Below are positions 30,672 to 40,122 of a stretch of 64,000 nucleotides of DNA, piece after piece. The stretch comes from Mangrovivirga cuniculi. GTDB taxonomy: Bacteria > Bacteroidota > Bacteroidia > Cytophagales > Cyclobacteriaceae. The DNA is taken from positions 3,288,001 to 3,352,000 of the forward strand of contig NZ_CP028923.1 of assembly GCF_005166025.1 (NCBI RefSeq), given 5' to 3'. How positions within the stretch are numbered: position 1 is the first letter of the stretch; each line of letters begins with the position of its first letter. The translations under genes and the position numbers were made by a program. The notes beneath the pieces were generated by a model, which saw nothing but the letters and a program-made list of their open reading frames with translations, ran no database searches and was not told the origin of the DNA.

Positions 30672-31450
30672 TAATTTAAAAGCTTATGTCCGGCTTTTAT
30701 CAAAGGTAATAATTTACTGTGCCACCCCGATAAAATAAACTTAAACTTAGTCATTGGGGTTGAATCATTCACACTTAAACGAGATATTCTTAACGGATCA
30801 GGGTTTTTACCATTTACTTTATGATCAAAAAGAAAAGCATACTTAATACCGAATTCCTTTAGAATTGATTCGGCCAGTTCATTGAAATTGCCATTCGGGT
30901 AGGCAAAAGTCTCAAACCCATTCAATTTGTTTCTATCAAAGAAGTCTTTGGTTTTACTTAGTTCTTCCCTTAATTCATCTTCTGTGCATTGATCAACCAT
31001 CGGGTGAGTATAACTGTGATTTGCTATTATCACTCCGTTATCCTGCATTTCTAATAATTGATCAATTGTTAGTTGTTTCTTCTTGTAAACAGGTTTATCA
31101 CTATTTTGCTTTAATGTTTCTAAAAAGCTTAGACGGTCTTTATTGGGGATTGATTTTAACCAATTTAATTCGTTATTATTACCTTGATTATCTGAATAAT
31201 AAAAATATTCATCCCACCAAAAAGGTTTATCCGTATCGATCAAGGAAGGAATTATAAAAAGAATAGAGGGAATATTATATTTTTTTAAAAGAGGAAAAGC
31301 ATTATCATAGAATGACATATCACCATCATCTACAGTAATGAGAACATCAGTTCTATTACTAATTAATTTCAGGTGTTTATTAAACTCATTTTTAGCACTA
31401 AACTTATGATAAGCTAATATTTTAGATTTTAAACTGAAATCAAAATTCAT
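30671..31450 (-). CDS. Polysaccharide deacetylase family protein
   Basis: A classical NodB-type deacetylase of 259 residues. Motif 1 is LITVDDGDMSFYDNAF with the catalytic and metal-binding aspartates; motif 2 is IIANHSYTHPMVDQ with H-S-x-x-H; motif 3 is ETFAYPNGNFNE. No signal peptide is visible, so it would act on a cytoplasmic lipid-linked intermediate unless exported otherwise. It overlaps the GT2 gene upstream by 4 nt and the sulfotransferase downstream by 1 nt. Deacetylation followed by N-sulfation, as in heparin-like polymers, is one possible use of this pairing; this is inference. Confidence 0.9.
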   Translation of the reverse strand: MNFDFSLKSKILAYHKFSAKNEFNKHLKLISNRTDVLITVDDGDMSFYDNAFPLLKKYNIPSILFIIPSLIDTDKPFWWDEYFYYSDNQGNNNELNWLKSIPNKDRLSFLETLKQNSDKPVYKKKQLTIDQLLEMQDNGVIIANHSYTHPMVDQCTEDELREELSKTKDFFDRNKLNGFETFAYPNGNFNELAESILKEFGIKYAFLFDHKVNGKNPDPLRISRLSVNDSTPMTKFKFILSGWHSKLLPLIKAGHKLLN

Positions 31451-32313
31451 CTTTCAAATTTAAAAGTTGCAGGATTCAATGATTTCCCCTTAACACCTAG
31501 AATTCCATCTAATAAACCAATTAACCGATATTTAAACTTTTTCAAATTTCCCTTTAATAAGGTCCCGATAATTCTCTTAGACTCTATTACTAAAAAATCA
31601 AAAACCTCAAATGAATTAGCGTGCAATTTCAAATAATGCACATGATTTCTAGTCTGGTAATAGCCACGCCATAATGAACTAGTTTGTCCCATAGCACCCG
31701 AATGATCAATTTCATGATAAATATTTTCAATACAATGAATTTTATATCCGGCCTTTCGAATTCTTTGACAATACTCAATGTCATCATACATCATAAACCA
31801 ATCTTCAACAGGAGTACCAACTTTTTTAATGATTTCAGCTTTAAATATGCAACCATCAAAAAGACCAAAATCTAATTCAACTAGTTTTGAATTAGAAAAA
31901 TCGGGTTTAGTTCTTTTTCCAAGCTTAATACTAAAACCATCCAAGCACAAAAAATCAGAAGAATATTTATAAAAATTCTTTATTACATATTCACTCAACT
32001 CCGGGCTGGGAACGCTATCGTCTTCAAACAACATTAGATTATCAGAATCGATAAAACTATCAGATAAATAATATTTAAAACCATAAGCTAGTGCAGCACC
32101 GTGTCCAATATTATTTCCTGTATTTAATATTTTAAGGTTATCAAAATTGCGATAATAATTAAGCACTTCGTCTGTACTATCTGTACTCCCATTATTAATA
32201 ATATATAAAATTGAAGGCTTAATTGTCTGATTCAGAATAGAATCTATGACATTGCTCAATCTATCGCTACGATTAAATGTTACTAAAAACGCTTTATATT
32301 TTATTTTATCCAT
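31447..32313 (-). CDS. Glycosyltransferase family 2 (rhamnosyltransferase-like)
   Basis: An inverting GT-A transferase of 288 residues. KAFLVTFNRSDRLSNVIDSILNQTIKPSILYIINNGSTDSTDE is the nucleotide-binding start; LMLFEDDSVP serves as the DxD-like metal motif; WFMMYDDIEYCQRIRKAGYKIHCIENIYHEI is the acceptor-side ED region seen in GlfT2/rhamnosyltransferase relatives. The start at 32313 (MDKIKYKAF) is preferred over 32340 because the nine extra residues read through the preceding gene. It overlaps the upstream sulfotransferase stop. Donor sugar unknown. Confidence 0.88.
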   Translation of the reverse strand: MDKIKYKAFLVTFNRSDRLSNVIDSILNQTIKPSILYIINNGSTDSTDEVLNYYRNFDNLKILNTGNNIGHGAALAYGFKYYLSDSFIDSDNLMLFEDDSVPSPELSEYVIKNFYKYSSDFLCLDGFSIKLGKRTKPDFSNSKLVELDFGLFDGCIFKAEIIKKVGTPVEDWFMMYDDIEYCQRIRKAGYKIHCIENIYHEIDHSGAMGQTSSLWRGYYQTRNHVHYLKLHANSFEVFDFLVIESKRIIGTLLKGNLKKFKYRLIGLLDGILGVKGKSLNPATFKFER

Positions 32314-33169
32314 TATATTCTTTCCAGGGAACTGAAACAATATTATTCAATGAACTAATATCATTACTAAATATCTTTCGATACTTTTTCTTTTCAGAAA
32401 TAGATAATGTTTCCTTCTTAGTCCCTAATGTTTTAATATTTGTATTATAAAAATGAAGAATTTTTGTCTTTGTCTTTTTAGGAAAGGAATTCCAGATCAG
32501 TTGCAAAGGTTTAAATTTGCTTAATACAGGAACAAGTCTATTGAAAAACTTTCCATCCTTTGATTCAAAATGTTTTTTAGTTACGTCAACTTTTGATCTT
32601 GAATTGATATTTAGAAAACTATATAATTTTTCCATTTCAAAGTGAGGATTCGCTTCTAATTCCTCAAGAAACATAAAATGGAAGTTTTCGATCGGAAAAA
32701 AGTCTAAATATTTTTTAATATTGGAGTAATATAAACTATTCCCTAAAACTCGTTCTTTTATTTTATTAAAAGATTTTTCAGACGATTCTTTATAAAGTAC
32801 ATCATCCAGGGTCAAACTTATTTCATCAATCCTTTTTATCATTTTATAATGAGAAAATGCTCTTTCAACAGGTTCTCTCATAATAACAATCAATTTAAGA
32901 TCTGGATTATAATTGTATAATCTTTCAGGAACAAGATCATTGACAAAATACCTTGAAGCTACTTTACCCTTTAACCCTTCAAAATTATCAAAATAATTAT
33001 TATGATAAACATCAACTTTATCCGGATCAAAATCTTCAGCATTAAAATAATGCAATTCTTTTTCAAATGGCATTTGAACCTCTGGATTACCCTTTAGATA
33101 ATGAAAAAGACTTGTGGTTCCTGACTTAGGAGCACCTAAGCAAATAAAGTTCATTTTATTACTTTTCAT
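32306..33169 (-). CDS. Sulfotransferase domain protein (heparan-type fold)
   Basis: A PAPS-dependent carbohydrate sulfotransferase of 287 residues. FICLGAPKSGTTSLFHYLKGNPEVQMP is the 5'-phosphosulfate loop with the catalytic-region lysine; KELHYFN follows as in heparan N/O-sulfotransferases; LKLIVIMREPVERAFSHYKM is the 3'-phosphate motif. A tail of SISEKKKYRKIF and SLNNIV ends the protein. It is distinct in sequence from the other sulfotransferase of the operon. Abutting a GT2 on each side, it probably sulfates the residue added by a neighbour. Confidence 0.9.
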   Translation of the reverse strand: MKSNKMNFICLGAPKSGTTSLFHYLKGNPEVQMPFEKELHYFNAEDFDPDKVDVYHNNYFDNFEGLKGKVASRYFVNDLVPERLYNYNPDLKLIVIMREPVERAFSHYKMIKRIDEISLTLDDVLYKESSEKSFNKIKERVLGNSLYYSNIKKYLDFFPIENFHFMFLEELEANPHFEMEKLYSFLNINSRSKVDVTKKHFESKDGKFFNRLVPVLSKFKPLQLIWNSFPKKTKTKILHFYNTNIKTLGTKKETLSISEKKKYRKIFSNDISSLNNIVSVPWKEYNG

Positions 33170-33170
33170 T

Positions 33171-34043
33171 TTATAAAATCCTTAAATACCATTTAAAAAA
33201 GTATTTTAACCTGGTAATTCTAAAATTAATTGAATTTGGATAATCGGCCTTTCTTATGTTAAACAAAGCTCTCCTGTAAGCTAATATATATTTTGATTTA
33301 TAATCCAGGCTGCTTTTAATATTGGAAAAATACTCATACTGAATATTAGCTAAAAATGATTTTGTTTTAAAATTACTTGTTGAGATACGGTTTTCATCAT
33401 GAACTCTTATCATCGCTGTGGGTTTTTCCCATTTACCAGGAACAACATTATAATGAAAACATAATCTACCCCAAAGTTCAGAATCTTGATGCAATCTTAA
33501 ATCTTCTCGAAAAGCCTGAATTTCATTAAATATATCTTTCCTGATTGTTATACAATTTGTACAAAATGAACCAGCTCCTGGTATTAATAATTTATGAAAT
33601 AAGTTAATTCCCGAATAAGGTTGATGAAATCTTGCAAATTTATTTAATGATTTGACTTTCTTTTCAGAATAATATTGCGCACAACTGTAAACTCCATAGA
33701 CATTCGAATTATTAAATAATTCAGCCTCATTACTGAATCTTCCTGGCAAATACCAATCATCAGCATCTAAAAAGGATATATATTCACAATTAGAATATTC
33801 AATCCCCAAGTTTCTACTTGGGCCTGCTCCTTTGTTTTCTCTATTTGGATGTGTGAATAATTTTACTTTGTCATATCTATCAGCCAAACTTTTACAAAGT
33901 TCTAATGCATTATCAGGACTTCTATCTTCTATTAATAATATTTCTCCAACTTCCTTTTGGTTAATTGCAGATTTGACAGCATTCTCTAAATACTTTTCTG
34001 CATTATAAACTGGAATAATAACAGAAACTTTAAAGTGGGACAT
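33171..34043 (-). CDS. Glycosyltransferase family 2
   Basis: A GT-A inverting transferase of 290 residues. FKVSVIIPVYNAEKYLENAVKSAINQKEVGEILLIEDRSPDNA begins the nucleotide-binding fold; SFLDADDWYLPGRF contains the D-A-D metal-binding motif; RLHQDSELWGRLCFHYNVVPGKWEKPTAMIRVHDENRIS carries the acceptor-side base region. No membrane segments. It sits 1 nt after the sulfotransferase start on the same strand and 26 nt downstream of the acyltransferase, in the same operon. Confidence 0.92.
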   Translation of the reverse strand: MSHFKVSVIIPVYNAEKYLENAVKSAINQKEVGEILLIEDRSPDNALELCKSLADRYDKVKLFTHPNRENKGAGPSRNLGIEYSNCEYISFLDADDWYLPGRFSNEAELFNNSNVYGVYSCAQYYSEKKVKSLNKFARFHQPYSGINLFHKLLIPGAGSFCTNCITIRKDIFNEIQAFREDLRLHQDSELWGRLCFHYNVVPGKWEKPTAMIRVHDENRISTSNFKTKSFLANIQYEYFSNIKSSLDYKSKYILAYRRALFNIRKADYPNSINFRITRLKYFFKWYLRIL

Positions 34044-34069
34044 AGCTAAATTTAAAGGATGAAACAGTA

Positions 34070-34765
34070 CTATTTATTAATATCAATTTGATTTACAGGG
34101 AGTTCAAATAAATTTCTTTTCTTTAAGATCTTCTCTGTTGACCAATTCCACCATTCAAGTTTTTCTATCCTATCTATTGTTTCCTGATTAAATCTATATT
34201 TTATGACTTTGGCAGGGGATCCCACGGCTATAGCATAAGGAGGTATTTCACCGTTTACAACGCTATTTGCAGCAATTATTGCTCCATTCCCAATTTTGGC
34301 TCCGGATAAAATAACACTTTGAGTACCTATCCATACATCATTTCCAATGATTATATCTCCTTTAGAATAAATATCATCTTCAACCTTACCACCCAATATA
34401 TTTGTATTTATATAATAACTTGTTAATCTATCAAAATGATGATTAAATTCTTGAATAGAAACATTTCTTGCTATGCTACAGAAAGAGCCAATATTTACAG
34501 AGTTTACACTTGCAAGAATATCCATGTTAGGCCCATTAAGTGAAGTATACCTGCCAATGTTAACGGGAGATTTACCAGTAATTTTAACTCCTCCTATTAT
34601 TTTACAACCTTCTGCAATATTAACCTTACCCTTTATTTCAGATTTTCTTATAATAGCATTTTGGTCTATGGAGTATCCTTTTTCTAAATTTATATGGTTA
34701 AATCTTTTAAATTCAAAAAACAATTTATTTATAATCCGGTATTTTATTTTAGCTATTAATCTCAT
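34070..34765 (-). CDS. Left-handed beta-helix acyltransferase (CatB/NodL-like)
   Basis: An acetyl-CoA-dependent O-acetyltransferase of 231 residues. Hexapeptide repeats run through the middle (NAIIRKSEIKGKVNIAEGCKIIGGVKI; VNIGSFCSIARNVSI), followed by the catalytic-histidine loop QEFNHHFDRLTS and the family-typical WIGTQSVILSGAKIGNGAIIAANSVVNGEIPPYAIAVGSPAKVIKYRF. This is the xenobiotic/sugar acetyltransferase type, so it could acetylate a sugar of the repeat unit. It overlaps the upstream gene by 17 nt. Its substrate is not known. Confidence 0.9.
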   Translation of the reverse strand: MRLIAKIKYRIINKLFFEFKRFNHINLEKGYSIDQNAIIRKSEIKGKVNIAEGCKIIGGVKITGKSPVNIGRYTSLNGPNMDILASVNSVNIGSFCSIARNVSIQEFNHHFDRLTSYYINTNILGGKVEDDIYSKGDIIIGNDVWIGTQSVILSGAKIGNGAIIAANSVVNGEIPPYAIAVGSPAKVIKYRFNQETIDRIEKLEWWNWSTEKILKKRNLFELPVNQIDINK

Positions 34766-36203
34766 CTAATATAACTTTATAATCTTTTTCTGTATTCGTT
34801 TCCTTTCTATCATTTTTCCCAAGACTAATAACAGTATCAATTAAAGATAAAACTTCATCACTATTTTCAAGACAGCCATTAAATATAGTCTGATTGAGTT
34901 CAAGATCTTTATATATTTCCAAACCTATTTCATCACATATTATTGAAGGTACACCTACCATTGATGCTTCAGATATTGAACCGCTATAACGTGAAATATG
35001 AACGGAGGCAATTTCTAATAATTGTGGCAACTCAAGTTCATTAGGGATATCAAAATTAACCTTTTTTAGAATATTAAATTCCTTCAACTCCTTTTCAAAA
35101 TCGTTTTTCTCAGACAAAGTCATTCTAGGATGATACCTAATCCACCATTCATACCTATCACTACTTTTATAAATAACTTCAAGAATATCTTTCTCTAGAA
35201 CAGGATTAAGAGGTTGAACCGTGATTAATATTACCGGTTTATCAACATTAATTGAAATAGATTTCTCTTTTAAAAAATCAATCCATGGATTTCCACCATA
35301 GATTACCTTTTTATTTGGTCTAATCCAATTTTCAATATTTTTTCCAGAAACTTTATCCCAAACCCAATAGATATCAGGAAGCATTTCAAAATCACTTAAA
35401 AGTTTACGATTATAAGTGTACATTGGATGAAGTTCTCCCTGTGCTCCATGCTGCATGTCAATTGACATTACCCCCAGACGAGAGGCCGCTAGATTCATAC
35501 CCAACATTTCATTATTATAATAACATAAGCCAAAACTTAATTCAGGATTAACCTTTTTAAAAATAAATGAATAAATCTTGGCCCAAACAATTACAGTAAA
35601 AAGAATACTTAAAATTTTATTTAGAAGTAACTGTTTATCTAGATCATATCTTTCTTGGACTTCTAATAAGATATTATTTAAATCCGTTTCATCATTTTTT
35701 AAAGAAACAGAAGGGAAATTTGTGAAAAATTTAAAAAAGGGAAACAAATAAGTTAGTTTAAAAACCCTTTCTCTTCTATAAAGTTTTGAATTATTGGTAA
35801 CTGAATACTCAAACAAATAACCTCTTCCCCCATGAATTTCCAGTTGATCAATAATTGGATCAAAATACCTGTTAACAGAATGTTTATTGTAAAATACGCG
35901 ATGCCCTTTCGCTCCAGAGAATACAACTTTTGATTTACTCAAATTGTAATAAAACAGGAGATTAAAAATTGAGTAACAAAATCTAATTAGCGACAGGAGC
36001 TTGTTTCTAAATTTTCCGTATAGAGTATTTCTTACTTTTTTTTGAGAACTCTTTTTTTTGTTTCTATTGAACTGAAGAAAAAAAATCGACTTCTTAATAA
36101 TTGGCCATATTTTAATCCCCTCAATTTCAATTCTTTCAACTTTATACTTTTGTTCGAGATTTAAAAGAAACTTCACTAATGCAATCCGGTCTTTATATTG
36201 CAT
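34749..36203 (-). CDS. Uncharacterised capsule-type GT-B-like protein
   Basis: A 484-residue soluble protein I do not recognise by name. An N-terminal basic domain (FNRNKKKSSQKKVRNTLYGKF) is followed by a Rossmann-like half and then features shared with capsule polysaccharide and polysialyltransferase-like GT-B enzymes: GVMSIDMQHGAQGELHPMY (the QHG motif), IYWVWDKVSGKNIENWIRP, VILITVQPLNPVLEKDILEVI and a late HISRYSGSISEASMVGVPSIICD with an S-G-S donor loop. This suggests a glycosyltransferase acting on the polymer. Overlaps flank it on both sides (11 nt with the flippase, 17 nt with the acyltransferase). The catalytic class is inferred. Confidence 0.6.
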   Translation of the reverse strand: MQYKDRIALVKFLLNLEQKYKVERIEIEGIKIWPIIKKSIFFLQFNRNKKKSSQKKVRNTLYGKFRNKLLSLIRFCYSIFNLLFYYNLSKSKVVFSGAKGHRVFYNKHSVNRYFDPIIDQLEIHGGRGYLFEYSVTNNSKLYRRERVFKLTYLFPFFKFFTNFPSVSLKNDETDLNNILLEVQERYDLDKQLLLNKILSILFTVIVWAKIYSFIFKKVNPELSFGLCYYNNEMLGMNLAASRLGVMSIDMQHGAQGELHPMYTYNRKLLSDFEMLPDIYWVWDKVSGKNIENWIRPNKKVIYGGNPWIDFLKEKSISINVDKPVILITVQPLNPVLEKDILEVIYKSSDRYEWWIRYHPRMTLSEKNDFEKELKEFNILKKVNFDIPNELELPQLLEIASVHISRYSGSISEASMVGVPSIICDEIGLEIYKDLELNQTIFNGCLENSDEVLSLIDTVISLGKNDRKETNTEKDYKVILDEINS

Positions 36204-37601
36204 GTATTTTATTGTTAATTTTATAAATAAATAACGTGCCTATACCAAGAGTTATGAAGGAAATAAAAATTTTGTATTGCTGCTCAAACTCAACAGTTAT
36301 TTTAGCAAAAACAGTTAATATAATTGTTAAGAGCAACCAAAACATAGGATAAAATTTAGCATCAGAATTATCCGAAAAAACTTTGAAATAATACCCTGAA
36401 TAACCCATTACCATATAAGAAACAAAGGTTGTATATGCTGCAACCTCAAATCCGAAAATTGGTATAAAACATATGTTCAATAATAAATTAATAATACCTG
36501 CTCCAAATGTCACTCTCCAGAGTAAATTGGTTTTTTCTATATACATTAGTTTTGCGTTAGCTCCAAAATACATTGGCCTGTAATTATAAGCCATAACAAT
36601 TATGACCCCCAAATAATACATCGATGCCAATTCTACATTTTTAATTAGTAATCCGAATAACTCTTTCATCCATATTGAAAGAATAAAAGTTATAATCAGG
36701 AATGAGATCTGAAGAATAAATATTAAGCCTGCGGCTGACTTATCATCATTTTTTTTATAATATCCATTTAACAGTGGACCAACGGCTAATCCACTGGCGG
36801 TACCCAATGAATTTGTGAATTTCCCTACAGTATATGCGATATTATATCTTCCAATATTTGCAGTAGGAACTTTCATCACATCCATTATCAATTTGTCACT
36901 ACTTTCCAGTAAATACGAAGAATAGTAATGAGGAACCATGGGTAAACTTATTTTCAAAGCAGAACGAATATATCTCCATTTAAAATTAAATATTGGAGTT
37001 AATTTCAATATATAATTCAGAGGAAAAAAATAGGATAAATTACGTAATACACCAACTATAAATGATGACCAGAACCATCCCATATATCCCAGCTTATAAT
37101 GAACTATAAATAAAATGTTAAGCCCCACAGATAAAACACCTAAAATAATTGTTCTGATAGCTATTTGTAAAGGCATTTGCTTTAGCTGATAGTATGTGCT
37201 ACACAAATTTGATGTTGGACCAAAGAATAAAATTGGACCAATGTTTAGAAATACAATTAAATATCTATTATTATGGGCTTCCTCTGGAACAATAAAATAT
37301 ATTAATGTGGCTAATAAAAAAGAATATATGATATTCCATAAAGAAAGAAACCCATATATTTGTCTCCACCCCCATTTATAAAAATTAGGTGATTTAAAAA
37401 AGAGTTTACTAAAACTACCCTTAATCCAATCATGGAAAATACAGATAATGCCGCAGTATATGCTGTTAATATTCCAGCCACTCCATAATCTATATCTGTT
37501 AATTCTTTTGTTATTAATGGTAGCGAAAAAAAAGAGGCCACTTTCGTTACCTGGGGAGCTAATCCATAAATTGCTGTATGTGAAAATAGCTTTTTAAGCA
37601 T
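36193..37601 (-). CDS. Wzx-type oligosaccharide flippase, frame broken at 37396-37401
   Basis: Expected to flip the undecaprenol-linked repeat unit across the inner membrane. The first frame (37601-37311) begins LFSHTAIYGLAPQVTKVASFFSLPLITKEL, the usual opening of polysaccharide flippases; the second (37206-36193) holds the remaining membrane helices. A run of six A on + (37396-37401) is one short. With seven, the text continues as VNSFFKSPNFYKWGWRQIYGFLSLWNIIYSFLLATLIYFIVPEEAHNNRYLIVFLNIGPILFFGPTSNLCSTYYQLKQMP, rejoining the second frame. The rebuilt length is about 470 residues with roughly 12-14 helices. It overlaps the SGNH hydrolase gene by 8 nt. Confidence 0.88.
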
Positions 37602-38238
37602 TTGAAAGTTTTTCCAAAATTAATTTATAAATATATCTTTGGCCTTTAGAATTTAGGTGAATAGAATCCGACATAATAAACTCTCTAGGAATATCATTTA
37701 GGTCAATAAATTTATCTAAATAAAGTTCCTTCAAAATAGAATTATATTTTGCAATGCTTTGAGTTATACCAGGAACTTTCTTTTCATATTTTTCAGATGC
37801 GGGCAAAATTGATAGTGCATATATATTACTATCTTTTAAACTCATTTTTATACGACCATTTTTTTCTTTAAAATCTTCTGGTGATGTATAGCTGGTTTTA
37901 CGAATTTTACGTAATGATTTTGAATTTTTCTTTATTAGTTTAAGAAGAACATTTGATATAAAAGGAATTCTTTTTATTAAATCAAGCTCAAAATGTTTCA
38001 ATGACCTTGGAGCACAATCAACTATCCCACTTTGAATAATTACAATATCTGGCTTAAACATTTTATGATAAGAAACCTGCCTTAATAAATCGCCTATTGT
38101 TCCTCCACCTATAGAAACTTGATGGACTAAAAAAACCTCTTTCAATAGATATGGCCAAGTTTCCTCAAATTCACAGGTCTCAGGTAATTCTCTTGGTAAG
38201 CCTAATGAATCTGTAAAAACCAAAATTCTTTTTACCAT
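37594..38238 (-). CDS. SGNH/GDSL hydrolase family protein
   Basis: A 214-residue esterase/acyl-transfer type protein without signal peptide. Block I is RILVFTDSLGLPRELPE (D-S-L variant of GDSL); block III is DIVIIQSGIVDCAPR (in place of GxND); block V is SDSIHLNSKGQRYIY, with the catalytic Asp-His. Cytoplasmic placement suggests removal or transfer of an acyl group on a sugar precursor. Located between the cytidylyltransferase and the flippase, so it may edit the nonulosonate or the lipid-linked unit. Substrate unknown. Confidence 0.78.
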   Translation of the reverse strand: MVKRILVFTDSLGLPRELPETCEFEETWPYLLKEVFLVHQVSIGGGTIGDLLRQVSYHKMFKPDIVIIQSGIVDCAPRSLKHFELDLIKRIPFISNVLLKLIKKNSKSLRKIRKTSYTSPEDFKEKNGRIKMSLKDSNIYALSILPASEKYEKKVPGITQSIAKYNSILKELYLDKFIDLNDIPREFIMSDSIHLNSKGQRYIYKLILEKLSNA

Positions 38239-38248
38239 CCAACTATAG

Positions 38249-39058
38249 TTAAATTTGATTTTTATAAATCTTTTCCTTCCGCTTTATTATTTGGTCATGA
38301 TTTTTCCTATAAAAATCATTTATCCTTTTGATTACTAAATCATCAACAGTTGCTTGGACCTTATCTGAATTAATGAATTTCAAATTTGGATTTTTTTCAA
38401 ATAAGGAATCAACATCATAAATATTGGGAATATAATTAGATGAAAAGTTTTTAAAAATTTCATTCATAAGAATAAAATCTTCCTGATAATCTATGGTTAA
38501 TCTAAAATTTGATTCAATATTTTTCAAAGTTTGGTCAATACATTTCACATTAAATACCTCCGGTCTATTTATTAAGTACCCCCATATTTCTGTATCAACT
38601 TCCTCTTTAATCTCACAAATTAACTCCAAAGCTTTAACATTAAGCCCATATACAGAACAACCAATAGGTAGACCCTCAGTATAAATAAAATCCGTATTTA
38701 GGTTATTTTTAAATTCATTAACTACTAGATTTGCATTTTCAATAGAAAACAAGGGATTCTCACCAGTTATACTCACAATATAATCCAACCCATAAAATCT
38801 AGCAGCATTATACATCCTACCCAAAACATCTTCCTCTGATCCTAAAAAATAATGAATATTATTATCCAGGCATATATCAGTTAGAATACTATCCTGAGAA
38901 TTAGTTGAAGTACATAATACTGCCTTATCAATATTTTTGATTTGCTTAGCTCTGTTGATTACATGCTCGACTACAGATTTACCATTTAAATCCATGATTA
39001 ACTTAAGTGGTAATCTCGAAGATTTTAGTCTTGCGGTAATTAATACACCTATTTTCAT
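38249..39058 (-). CDS. SpsF/NeuA-like cytidylyltransferase
   Basis: A nucleotidyltransferase of 269 residues expected to activate a sugar acid with CTP. It opens MKIGVLITARLKSSRLPLKLI, the SpsF-type variant of the NTP-binding loop (compare ARxxSxRLPxK), then DLNGKSVVEHVINRAKQI and SEEDVLGRMYNAARFYGLDYIVSITGENPLF. It overlaps the upstream NeuB-family synthase by 4 nt, so the two form an SpsE/SpsF-like pair: synthase followed by CMP-activating enzyme. Legionaminate or a related nonulosonate is the likely substrate; which one cannot be read from sequence. Confidence 0.85.
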   Translation of the reverse strand: MKIGVLITARLKSSRLPLKLIMDLNGKSVVEHVINRAKQIKNIDKAVLCTSTNSQDSILTDICLDNNIHYFLGSEEDVLGRMYNAARFYGLDYIVSITGENPLFSIENANLVVNEFKNNLNTDFIYTEGLPIGCSVYGLNVKALELICEIKEEVDTEIWGYLINRPEVFNVKCIDQTLKNIESNFRLTIDYQEDFILMNEIFKNFSSNYIPNIYDVDSLFEKNPNLKFINSDKVQATVDDLVIKRINDFYRKNHDQIIKRKEKIYKNQI

Positions 39059-40122
39059 TTCTCTTTTACAAAAAATTGTGACACATCTGGTTTTTTAAAT
39101 TTATAATCTACAAGATTATAATTGATAGGAGTATCTTTATCTATTTTTTGATTGGTAACTTCTCCCAAAAAGGAAAAAATTTCATTTTGCTTTACAGGTA
39201 CGCTATTGTTTGTTCTTTTATATGCTAGATCAGTGATTTGAATTTCATGACCTTCTTCTAAGTCTTTTGCAACTACTAGTGCTTTTTTCATTGGTCCAAC
39301 ATCACCATAAGCCTTTTCACTATCACTCATATCCAATCTTCTATCAAACGAAAAAGCTTCATAGGCAACATTCATTAAGTTTCGAATTTGTTTTAATTGA
39401 TCTAAACTTACGGCTGCCTGAGAATCAATTCGTTTTTTACTAGTATCTAGTGTAAAATGTTTTTCAAGAATATTAAAACCTGAAGCTACTCCCATTGTGC
39501 TGATAAACGAATTATACTCATCTTTTGGATCCGTATGATCAGCGTATCCTACAGGCAATTTATATAAGTCTCTTAATACAGATAATTTTGATAAAATAGC
39601 ATCTTTATAGTTTGTTGGATAAGATTGAAATCCATGCATTAATATTATGTTTTGCTTACCTTTATTTTTCAAATATGATATAGCAAATTCTATTTCATCA
39701 AACGTAGAACCACCTGTACCAAGAAAAACTGAGGATGTGAATTTTGAAGCTTCCTCTAATAAAAATATATCATTAATTCCAGTTGCATGTATTTCAATGC
39801 CTAATACACTATTTTTGTCCTTCTTATTTACCCATCTTATTGCTTTTACATCATTACACAAGTAAATAGGATTAATACCTTTTTTTAAACAATAAGAATG
39901 AATTTCATTCCAATCATTTTCTGGAATAATCATATTATCAAGCACCTCATATGCTTCATGATCTTTAATGAAATAATCATCAAGATCAAATAATAAATGA
40001 AATTTCAGTGTATCTACCCCAGCTTTGATTCCCTCATCTATTAACTTAAATAAGTAATTCACATCTCCTTGGTGATGAAATGCAGTTTCTCCTATTAAAT
40101 ATGGTTTTTTATAAAAATGCAT
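39055..40122 (-). CDS. Second NeuB-family sugar-acid synthase (divergent, SpsE-like, with SAF domain)
   Basis: Predicted to condense phosphoenolpyruvate with an amino-sugar to give a nine-carbon sugar acid. The TIM-barrel half has YLIGETAFHHQGDVNYLFKLIDEGIKAGVDTLKFHLLFD, then LGTGGSTFDEIEFAISYL, ILMHGFQSYPT and VGYADHTDP, and EKHFTLDTSKKRIDSQAAVSLDQL, matching NeuB motifs with substitutions (H-G-F-Q-S-Y-P instead of H-C-N-T-Q-Y-P). The C-terminal KALVVAKDLEEGHEIQITDLAYKR is an SAF/antifreeze-like domain. It differs clearly from the other NeuB at 42276-43298. It overlaps the PtmE-like gene by 1 nt and the cytidylyltransferase by 4 nt. Confidence 0.88.
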   Translation of the reverse strand: MHFYKKPYLIGETAFHHQGDVNYLFKLIDEGIKAGVDTLKFHLLFDLDDYFIKDHEAYEVLDNMIIPENDWNEIHSYCLKKGINPIYLCNDVKAIRWVNKKDKNSVLGIEIHATGINDIFLLEEASKFTSSVFLGTGGSTFDEIEFAISYLKNKGKQNIILMHGFQSYPTNYKDAILSKLSVLRDLYKLPVGYADHTDPKDEYNSFISTMGVASGFNILEKHFTLDTSKKRIDSQAAVSLDQLKQIRNLMNVAYEAFSFDRRLDMSDSEKAYGDVGPMKKALVVAKDLEEGHEIQITDLAYKRTNNSVPVKQNEIFSFLGEVTNQKIDKDTPINYNLVDYKFKKPDVSQFFVKEK

